Positions 1-4,626 of a stretch of 10,108 bases of DNA are shown one piece after another (positions within the stretch are counted from its first letter, which is position 1; each line of letters starts with the position of its first letter). The translations under genes and the position numbers were made by a program. The stretch lies in contig CAMLMI010000157.1 of NCBI GenBank assembly GCA_946480965.1, positions 1 through 10,108 on the forward strand. Reading direction: 5' to 3'. Under the pieces are notes generated by a model, which made no database searches, had not been told where the DNA came from, and was given only the letters and a program-made list of their open reading frames with translations. Source of the DNA: an uncultured Verrucomicrobiales bacterium. GTDB taxonomy: Bacteria; Verrucomicrobiota; Verrucomicrobiae; Limisphaerales; CANJSG01.

Positions 1-90
1 CCCCTGACCCCTCCTTGTAGGGGTGCCGATCACACGCGTCCGGCGGTCGAATGACGCCCTGCCTTATCCCCTCCTTGGAGGGGTCAGGGG
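1..90. repeat. Compact inverted-repeat element with two internal hairpins
   Basis: Positions 1-7 (CCCCTGA) are the exact reverse complement of 84-90 (TCAGGGG). Inside this outer stem are two hairpins. One is at 8-23, with arms CCCCTCC and GTAGGGG, loop TT and one mismatch. The other is at 68-83, with perfect arms CCCCTCC and GGAGGGG and loop TT. The whole could fold as a branched structure. The element begins at the first base of the window, so its true left border may lie outside. From memory, words of the type CCCCTGACCCCTCC next to GGAGGGG recur between genes in many environmental genomes; I infer that this is a dispersed non-coding repeat. No transposase or coding content is visible. It could also serve as a terminator for a gene to the left, although no T-run follows. 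Confidence 0.8.
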
Positions 91-326
91 TGGGTTCCGG
101 TTCTCGCGACTGAGGCTGTGCGGTGAGATTTTTCCTAAAGTCGGAATGGTTTTGCTCGGCACGCGACTTGCAGAAGGACGGGTATCCAACTGAATTGAGA
201 ATCAGATCCACGCTCTCTTTGGACAGAAGTTGATCCAGCCCGGGACACTTGGCTGGAAAGATGAACGCCGGACCGCTCCGCTTTCGCAGGGCTTGGTCTG
301 GCACGTTCCCGGCTCTTCTCATCGGC
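91..326. other. Intergenic leader before the small exported protein
   Basis: I see no convincing gene or RNA here. An AT-richer block around 128-160 is the only obvious compositional change and is the most likely place for a promoter of the gene at 327, but I cannot assign -35 and -10 boxes. The reading frame of the downstream gene is open upward to a TTG at 249 and an ATG at 261. These were not chosen because the residues they would add precede an already complete signal peptide. Confidence 0.4.
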
Positions 327-701
327 ATGAAGAGCTTACTCGTCCTGTCCTCGCTCATCGCCTTCGGACTGTCAGCCAGCGCGAACGACGCGGTCACGGT
401 CAAGGTGCATTCCCTCAAAGGCCCCGCGCCGATCCTCGACGGCAAGGCGCTGGAGAAGGGCAAGGCTTTGAAGGCCCAGGACATCCTGCTCACCGGCGAA
501 GGCACGACCGTCGAACTCATGGTCCAAATGGGCGCGACCGAAGGTCCGGGCACGCTGGTCCGCGTCACGCCGAACAGCAGGATGACCGTCCTGAGCCTCA
601 CGCAGTTCACCCAGGACGACGAGCCGATGATGGACTTCGAGGTCGCCGCCACCAAGGTGAGCGAACCCGCCGTGGGCCTCGCGGCCGTGATCAAGGATTG
701 A
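327..701 (+). CDS. Small exported FecR-like protein
   Basis: This is a 124-residue protein of unknown specific function that probably acts in the periplasm or outside the cell. The start at ATG 327 gives a textbook signal peptide: MK, a hydrophobic stretch LLVLSSLIAFGL, then SASA before Asn-Asp, with likely cleavage after residue 19. The in-frame starts at 249 (TTG) and 261 (ATG) would only add an arginine-containing N-tail. The mature part is about 105 residues. It reads like the beta-rich FecR fold: a basic segment with GKALEKGKALKAQD, then ILLTGEGTTVELMVQ, then VRVTPNSRMTVLSL. This matches the usual order of 'TG..S...L', glycine turn and 'P.S.l.v'. FecR proteins of iron-signalling systems are longer and carry a transmembrane segment and a sigma-regulator domain, neither of which is present, so an anti-sigma role is not supported. 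No clear Shine-Dalgarno precedes the start. The FecR link is a pattern judgement; the export signal is clear. Confidence 0.72.
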   Translation: MKSLLVLSSLIAFGLSASANDAVTVKVHSLKGPAPILDGKALEKGKALKAQDILLTGEGTTVELMVQMGATEGPGTLVRVTPNSRMTVLSLTQFTQDDEPMMDFEVAATKVSEPAVGLAAVIKD

Positions 702-710
702 TCCCGTCGG

Positions 711-876
711 CCAAAGACGCGGAGCGCGGAGCAAGGCGCCGCCCCGCGCCAAACGTCTTCCCCCAATCTGTCCGTCATTCTCAACAGGCTCTCGGACAAG
801 CTTCCCGTGAACGGCTCCGGCGATCCTCTTGCCGAAGCCGTCTCTTTCTTTGCTTCCCTCGCTGTCTTCGCGTGAG
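711..876. repeat. Degenerate inverted repeat with CAAAGACGCGGAG-type arms
   Basis: The left arm at 711-735 begins CCAAAGACGCGGAGCGCGGA. The right arm at about 846-876, read on the other strand, gives CGCGAAGACAGCGAGGGAAG. The arms share AAGAC, GCGGAG/GCGAGG and GCAAAG/GCAAGG words at roughly three-quarters identity by eye. The 110-base middle shows no gene. This arm vocabulary is of a kind I have seen between genes in Verrucomicrobiota and Planctomycetota sequences, but family membership is inferred. The element fills most of the gap between the FecR-like gene and the CPBP gene, so neither gene has an obvious promoter outside it. Confidence 0.5.
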
Positions 877-966
877 GCGATTTCCGCACCCGCCCGCCTC
901 AGCCCATTCCGGCGAAGCCTGCGGCGTTGACCTGTGCCGGGCTTCTCGGAACTCTCCCGCCCGATC

Positions 967-1683
967 ATGCACCTGCTGCCGCCCCACATCCGCTCGGACA
1001 AGATCCTGATCCGCGTCGTTCCCTTCGTCGTCTTCCTCGTGCTGACCAGCGTGCAGGGCATGTTCGGCGAGGAAGGCCGCTACTGGATCTACTTCCTGAA
1101 AACCGTGGTCGGAGCCTGGCTGCTCTACGACATGATCGGCATGGTCAAGGAGCTGGAATGGAAGTTCTCCTGGGAAGCCTGGGCCGTCGGCATCGGTGTC
1201 TGCGTCATGTGGGTGGGCATCGATCCCTACGTGCCGACCTTCGGCGAATTCATGCACAAGCTCGGCTTCATGCCGCCGCCCAAGCCGCCGGAGAAACCCG
1301 AGCTGCCGTGGAACCCGTTCAACCAGTTCGAGGGCAGCGCCGCGATGGCGTGGTTCTTCATCGTGGTCCGCACGCTCGGTTCGACCATCGTGGTGCCGCC
1401 GCTGGAGGAGATCTTCTACCGGTCGTTCATCTACCGCTACATCATCAAGGTGGACTTCCTCGCGCTCTCGCCCCGCACCTGGAGCAAGCTGGCGTTCTTC
1501 CTCACCGCCGTGATCTTCGCCGCGACCCATTTCCAATGGCTGGCCGCCATCCTCTGCGCCTTCGCCTACCAGGGGCTGGTGCTGTGGAAAGGCCGCTACG
1601 GCGACGCCATCGCCGCCCACGCCATCACGAACTTCCTCCTCGCCATCTGGGTCGTGTGGAAGGGCGCGTGGCAGTTTTGGTGA
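967..1683 (+). CDS. CPBP (CAAX/Abi) family intramembrane protease, pepcterm_CAAX-like
   Basis: This is a 238-residue polytopic membrane protein with the three CPBP signature motifs. The first is the EExxxR motif (EEIFYR, residues 147-152, preceded by VVPPL). The second is a histidine in AATHFQW (His188). The third is the HAITNF segment (His218, Asn222). These residues form the glutamate/histidine metal site of intramembrane prenyl-protease relatives. Several hydrophobic helices are visible: PFVVFLVLTSVQ, TVVGAWLLYDMIG, VGIGVCVMWVGI, AWFFIVVRTLG, LAFFLTAVIFAA and the last helix, which ends WKGAWQFW. The overall sequence resembles the 'CAAX prenyl protease-related' group found alongside exosortase/PEP-CTERM export systems. 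No exosortase is present in this window, and the substrate is unknown. The frame also opens at GTG 934, which would add 11 residues; ATG 967 is preferred only because it is ATG, since neither start has a Shine-Dalgarno. Confidence 0.88.
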   Translation: MHLLPPHIRSDKILIRVVPFVVFLVLTSVQGMFGEEGRYWIYFLKTVVGAWLLYDMIGMVKELEWKFSWEAWAVGIGVCVMWVGIDPYVPTFGEFMHKLGFMPPPKPPEKPELPWNPFNQFEGSAAMAWFFIVVRTLGSTIVVPPLEEIFYRSFIYRYIIKVDFLALSPRTWSKLAFFLTAVIFAATHFQWLAAILCAFAYQGLVLWKGRYGDAIAAHAITNFLLAIWVVWKGAWQFW

Positions 1684-1723
1684 CAAGTGGCACGAGTCCT
1701 CTTCGACTCTCTCCCAACAAAAT

Positions 1724-2071
1724 ATGCCGGATGTATCTTCAGAACAGGTTGCGCAGTATCTCTTGCATGCTTCGACGGCGGAACTGATGAATCTGTTGGC
1801 TCCTGTTCTCGCGGCGCGGACAAGCGAAGCGAATGGTGTCATTTCGAAGACCGTTCTTTGCCAAGTCAGTCGTCTTGTTGAACCTCTGGCTGGAGAGGAC
1901 GGATGGGAGTTTGAGGTGGCAGGTATTCCAGCAGACAGGGCGGAGTGGAAAGCATTCGAAAGTCAGGATCTTTGGGAAAGCGGTCATTGCTCGCGATGCG
2001 CTCTGGAGATCTGTTCTTATGCCAAGCAAGCTTTGTGTCCTCTTTGCGGAATCATAGTGAGCCTGACCTAG
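1724..2071 (+). CDS. Hypothetical protein with C-terminal CxxC...CxxC zinc-ribbon-like motif
   Basis: I do not recognise a family for this 115-residue protein. The N-terminal half looks helical (SSEQVAQYLLHASTAELMNL followed by LAPVLAAR). The middle contains an acidic/aromatic stretch (GEDGWEFEVAGIP and AEWKAFESQDLWE). The C-terminus has two cysteine pairs, CSRC (89-92) and CPLC (105-108), plus Cys97. This is the spacing of a small zinc ribbon or knuckle. There is no signal peptide or membrane segment, so it is probably cytoplasmic. Base composition is near 50% GC with many A/T-ending codons, clearly unlike its GC-rich neighbours, which suggests recent acquisition or an orphan gene under different selection. 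It lies 40 bp after the CPBP gene and 18 bp before the rRNA-modification fusion, so co-transcription with the latter is plausible. No Shine-Dalgarno is visible. That it is coding is inferred from its protein-like composition and tight packing. Confidence 0.6.
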   Translation: MPDVSSEQVAQYLLHASTAELMNLLAPVLAARTSEANGVISKTVLCQVSRLVEPLAGEDGWEFEVAGIPADRAEWKAFESQDLWESGHCSRCALEICSYAKQALCPLCGIIVSLT

Positions 2072-2076
2072 TTCTT

Positions 2077-2080
2077 GGAG
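2077..2080 (+). promoter_or_regulatory. Ribosome binding site deciding the start of the fusion gene
   Basis: GGAG at 2077-2080 lies nine bases before the ATG at 2090. It makes that ATG a better start than the in-frame TTG at 2075, whose codon overlaps the site. It is one of the few plausible Shine-Dalgarno sequences in the window. Confidence 0.6.
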
Positions 2081-2089
2081 AAGCCCCTG

Positions 2090-3745
2090 ATGTCTTCTCC
2101 CGTAATCCTCCACGAAGACCCCGACCTGCTGGTGGTGGCCAAACCCGTCAGCTGGAACACCCACGCGCCCGCGCCCTATGCCGGCGAAGGTCTCTACGAT
2201 TGGCTCAAGCACCGCGAACCCCGCTGGGCCGATCTCGCCATTCTTCACCGGCTCGACAAGGAGACGTCCGGCCTCCTCGTCTTCGGCAAGTCGCCCGTGG
2301 CCAACCGTTCGCTCACGGAACAGTTCACCGCCCGGACCGTCGAGAAACGCTACCGGCTCTGGACCGACCGGCCCGTGCCGTTTGAGGAGCGCCTGGTCCG
2401 CTCCAATATCCACCGGCTCGGCGACCGCTACGCCAGCTCCCAGCAAGCCGGGGAGAACGCCGAGACGCTCTTCCGCGTCGTCTCCCGCGAAGGCGGACGC
2501 ACCGTGGTGGACGCGTTTCCCCACACCGGCCGCACCCACCAGATCCGCGTCCACGCCGCCGAAGCCGGTTTTCCCATCCTCGGCGACACGCTTTACGGCG
2601 GAAGCGCGTTTCCCCGCGTCTGCCTGCATGCCGCCGCCTTGACCTTTCGCCATCCGACCACGGCGGAAGAGGTCTCCTTCCAGCGCGACGAAGACTTCGC
2701 CGCTCCCGCCCGGCTCAGCCTGCGTGAAGCCTGCATCAATCCGGAGGAAACCGACGCCTACCGGGTGATCCACGGGGCGGCGGACGGCTGGCCCGGTTGG
2801 TTCGTCGAGAAGCTGGGGCCGTGGCTTTTGTCGCAGAGCGAAACCGAACCGACCGCCGCCCAGCGCAAGGAACTGGAAACGCTCGCCGCCCATTTCCAGA
2901 GCCGGGACGTTTACCACAAGCGGTGGAACGCGAAGGTGCGCGAGACCGATACCGCCGCCGCGTCCCCGCAGCTCCTCTTCGGCGAAGCCGCGCCGGAACG
3001 GTTCCTGATCCGCGAGAACGGCGTGTCGTATCGGATGGGCTTTGGCGAAGGCTACTCCGTGGGCCTCTTCCTCGATCAACGCGACAACCGTCGCCGCTGG
3101 TTGGTGAACCACGTGGCGGCCGGTTTCGGTGGGGCGTTCCCCTCGACGTGCGACGTGCGACGTTCAGCATTCAGCGTTTCCCGAACTCCGAACTCCGAAC
3201 TCCGAACTCCGAACGCTGAAGCGCCCGAAGTCCTTAACACCTTCGCCTACACCTGCGGTTTCTCCGTTGCCGCCGCGCTCGGCGGCGCGCGCGTGACCAG
3301 TCTGGACCTGTCGAAGAAGTATCTCGATTGGGGCCGGGACAACTTCGCCGCCAACGGACTCGATCCGGCCGGCCACGACTTCATCTACGGCGACTGTTTC
3401 GACTGGCTCCGGCGTCTTGGCAAGAAGGGCCGTCGCTACCACGGCGTCATCCTCGATCCGCCCACCTTCTCGAACTCGAAACAGTCCGGCGCCTTTCGCG
3501 TGCAGAAGGATTTCGGCACGCTCGTGTCCGACGCACTGACCGTGCTCCACCCCGGCGGCACGCTGCTCGCCTCCTGCAACGCGGCGAACTGGCCGGCGGA
3601 GGAGTTCCTCACCGCCGTGCGTGGCGCCATCGGCCGCTCCGGCCGGAAGATCCTCGCCGAACACTACGTGCCGCAGCCGCCAGACTTTCCGATCACGCGC
3701 GAGCAACCGGCGTATCTGAAGACCTGTTGGCTAAGGATCTCCTGA
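2090..3745 (+). CDS. Fused RluA-type pseudouridine synthase / RlmI-RlmK-like SAM methyltransferase
   Basis: This 551-residue protein joins two rRNA-modification domains. Residues 1 to about 205 are an RluA-family pseudouridine synthase. They contain ILHEDPDLLVVAKP, the catalytic-Asp motif LHRLDKETSGLLVFGKS (Asp56), and the family motif HTGRTHQIRVH followed by GFPILGDTLYGG. Residues from about 215 on match the central and catalytic parts of the RlmI/RlmK-like methyltransferases. They contain RVIHGAADGWPGWFVEKLG, then GYSVGLFLDQRDNRRRW, the SAM motif LNTFAYTCGFSVAAALGGA (382-400), the acidic SAM-ribose segment TSLDLSKKYLDW, and the catalytic-type motif ILDPPTFSNSK. The PUA domain that normally begins RlmI is absent; the synthase occupies its place and may supply RNA binding. 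By family, the substrates are uridines and a cytosine or guanine of 23S rRNA, but the exact positions cannot be read from sequence. About 33 residues between VNHVAAG and EVLNTFAY (about 347-379) are encoded by a heptamer repeat tract and look foreign to the fold. The ATG has a GGAG nine bases upstream. An RluE-type gene follows. Confidence 0.92.
   Translation: MSSPVILHEDPDLLVVAKPVSWNTHAPAPYAGEGLYDWLKHREPRWADLAILHRLDKETSGLLVFGKSPVANRSLTEQFTARTVEKRYRLWTDRPVPFEERLVRSNIHRLGDRYASSQQAGENAETLFRVVSREGGRTVVDAFPHTGRTHQIRVHAAEAGFPILGDTLYGGSAFPRVCLHAAALTFRHPTTAEEVSFQRDEDFAAPARLSLREACINPEETDAYRVIHGAADGWPGWFVEKLGPWLLSQSETEPTAAQRKELETLAAHFQSRDVYHKRWNAKVRETDTAAASPQLLFGEAAPERFLIRENGVSYRMGFGEGYSVGLFLDQRDNRRRWLVNHVAAGFGGAFPSTCDVRRSAFSVSRTPNSELRTPNAEAPEVLNTFAYTCGFSVAAALGGARVTSLDLSKKYLDWGRDNFAANGLDPAGHDFIYGDCFDWLRRLGKKGRRYHGVILDPPTFSNSKQSGAFRVQKDFGTLVSDALTVLHPGGTLLASCNAANWPAEEFLTAVRGAIGRSGRKILAEHYVPQPPDFPITREQPAYLKTCWLRIS
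3144..3220 (+). repeat. Heptanucleotide repeat tract inside the methyltransferase domain
   Basis: The tract has a 7-base period throughout. It runs CGACGTG twice (3144-3157), CGACGTT, CAGCATT and CAGCGTT (3158-3178), two spacer bases, then CCGAACT four times plus CCGAAC (3181-3214). A perfect 9-bp inverted repeat, TTCAGCGTT at 3170-3178 and AACGCTGAA at 3212-3220, brackets the CCGAACT run and could form a hairpin. It is translated in frame as a serine, arginine and proline-rich linker (SRTPNSELRTPN). Heptameric tandem repeats (STRR sequences) are known from cyanobacteria; kinship with this tract is not shown. Because 7 is not a multiple of 3, single-unit changes shift the frame. Confidence 0.9.
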
Positions 3746-3753
3746 GATACTTT

Positions 3754-3871
3754 GAACCGCAGATGAACACGGATGAACGCAGATCAAGAGTTGGACTGGT
3801 TTCCAGCCTGTCCCGCAGTTTCTGCTCCAGTCTCGTTCCAGACTTTGCGTCTTGTGTGCCTTCTTGCGGCC
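3754..3871. repeat. Spacer filled with two word-type repeats between the fusion gene and rluE
   Basis: The left part, 3754-3784, is GAACCGCA followed by the 10-base near-repeat GATGAACACG and GATGAACGCA and then GAT. The right part, 3841-3871, reads GACTTTGCGTCTTGTGTGCC then TTCTTGCGGCC. On the other strand this is a series of CCGCAAGAAGG, CACACAAGACG and CAAAG words. The arms are not complements of one another. Each resembles a repeat type I have seen between genes in Verrucomicrobiota-like genomes (inference). The 56 bases between them show nothing recognisable. The right part ends about 14 bases before the chosen rluE start, so it sits where that gene's leader should be. Confidence 0.6.
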
Positions 3872-3884
3872 ACTCCTTCTCCCC

Positions 3885-4466
3885 GTGCTGATCGCCTTCC
3901 ACAAGCCCTACGGCGTCCTTTCCCAGTTCACGTCCGACGGTTCTCCGAACCGGACGATGGCCGAGTTTGGTTTTCCCAAGAACGTCTATGCCATCGGGCG
4001 GCTCGACGCCGATTCCGAGGGGCTTCTTCTGCTGACCGATGAGGCGGGATTGAACACGCGCCTTCTCCATCCCACCCGGGGCCACGAGCGCCGCTACTGG
4101 GCGCAGGTGGAACGGGTGCCGAGCGACGAAGCCCTCCAGCAGCTGTCCCGGGGCGTGGTCATCCAAGGCTACAAGACGCTGCCCGGAAAAGCCTGGCGGC
4201 TCGATCCCCAGCCCGAAGTGCCGCCGCGCGATCCGCCCATCCGCTTCCGGAAGAACGTGGCCGATTGCTGGATCGGCTTGGAACTGGTCGAGGGGAAGAA
4301 TCGCCAGGTTCGTCGCATGACCGCCGCCGTCGGCCATCCGACGTTGCGGCTGATGCGGGTGCGGATCGGCCAGTTCGAGCTGGGTGATCTGAAGGCGGGG
4401 AAGTGGATCGAACTGGGCGCGGAGGAGCGGAAGCGGGTTTTGCGTGAGTCGGAACGATGCGGTTGA
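3885..4466 (+). CDS. rluE: 23S rRNA pseudouridine synthase, RluE type
   Basis: This is a 193-residue RsuA/RluE-family pseudouridine synthase that isomerises a uridine in 23S rRNA; the E. coli RluE site is U2457. Visible motifs are LIAFHKPYGVLSQFT at the N-terminus, the catalytic-Asp motif GRLDADSEGLLLLTD (Asp41), RDPPIRFRK, the RNA-contact motif VEGKNRQVRRM (about 135-145), and HPTLRLMRVRIG followed by LKAGKWIELG. The order and wording match E. coli RluE closely. There is no S4 domain, as in RluE and unlike RsuA or RluB. The start is uncertain. GTG 3885 gives the usual family N-terminus, while TTG 3852 and TTG 3864 would read into the adjacent repeat and add only a hydrophobic tail. No Shine-Dalgarno is visible. 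It follows the other rRNA-modification gene by 139 bp and converges on the LTD/CotH gene. Confidence 0.93.
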   Translation: MLIAFHKPYGVLSQFTSDGSPNRTMAEFGFPKNVYAIGRLDADSEGLLLLTDEAGLNTRLLHPTRGHERRYWAQVERVPSDEALQQLSRGVVIQGYKTLPGKAWRLDPQPEVPPRDPPIRFRKNVADCWIGLELVEGKNRQVRRMTAAVGHPTLRLMRVRIGQFELGDLKAGKWIELGAEERKRVLRESERCG

Positions 4467-4469
4467 AAG

Positions 4470-4626
4470 GACGTCAGGCTTCCAGCTGCTTTGTAGAAAC
4501 CTTGTAGGCCGGGTTCCCCAACCCGGCGCGGCCAAGAGACTGCTTAGGAAATCAATTGCGGGAAGCAGCCTTGCTACGAAGACCCGACCACGAGGTTCTC
4601 TGCAGAGCAGCTTCCGGCCTGTCCTC
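4470..4626. repeat. Long imperfect inverted repeat between convergent genes
   Basis: The left arm at about 4484-4514 (AGCTGCT, then TTGTAGA, AACCTTG, TAGGCCGGGT) matches the reverse complement of the right arm at about 4582-4612 (AGCTGCT, CTGCAGAG, AACCTCG, TGGTCGGGT). There are two one-base gaps and few substitutions. Most substitutions are T in the left arm against G in the right, so G-U pairs would keep the hairpin intact in a rightward transcript. The arms enclose a smaller perfect hairpin (4508-4527) and about 55 unpaired bases. The element fills nearly all of the space between the two stop codons, so it is well placed to end transcription from both sides. It has no coding content and may be a non-autonomous palindromic repeat. 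Confidence 0.75.
4508..4527. terminator. Possible bidirectional terminator hairpin
   Basis: GCCGGGTT (4508-4515) and AACCCGGC (4520-4527) form a perfect 8-bp stem with loop CCCC, 41 bases after the rluE stop. The opposing gene ends at 4627. There is no T-run on either strand, so intrinsic termination in the E. coli style is not demonstrated. The stem may simply be part of the surrounding repeat. Confidence 0.35.

Noticed and set aside
230..1009. Plus-strand open frame crossing the FecR-like gene and the repeat
   Set aside because: The product is Arg/Pro/His-rich with no motif and overlaps two better-supported genes.
781..1842. 353-codon minus-strand open frame antisense to the CPBP gene
   Set aside because: It is low-complexity, His/Asp/Glu-rich and opposite a gene with a complete protease motif set.
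2075..2089. TTG at 2075 as the start of the fusion gene
   Set aside because: It overlaps the GGAG that is ideally spaced for ATG 2090, and it adds only five residues.
1739..3112. 457-codon minus-strand open frame
   Set aside because: It is antisense to the fusion gene, whose motifs are unmistakable, and its own product has no recognisable domain.
3144..3220. CRISPR-like array
   Set aside because: Units are 7 bases long without spacers, and the tract is translated within a gene.
4470..4626. Retron-type or other structured non-coding RNA gene
   Set aside because: No reverse transcriptase or promoter is nearby, and simple paired arms at a convergent junction are better explained as a repeat or terminator.
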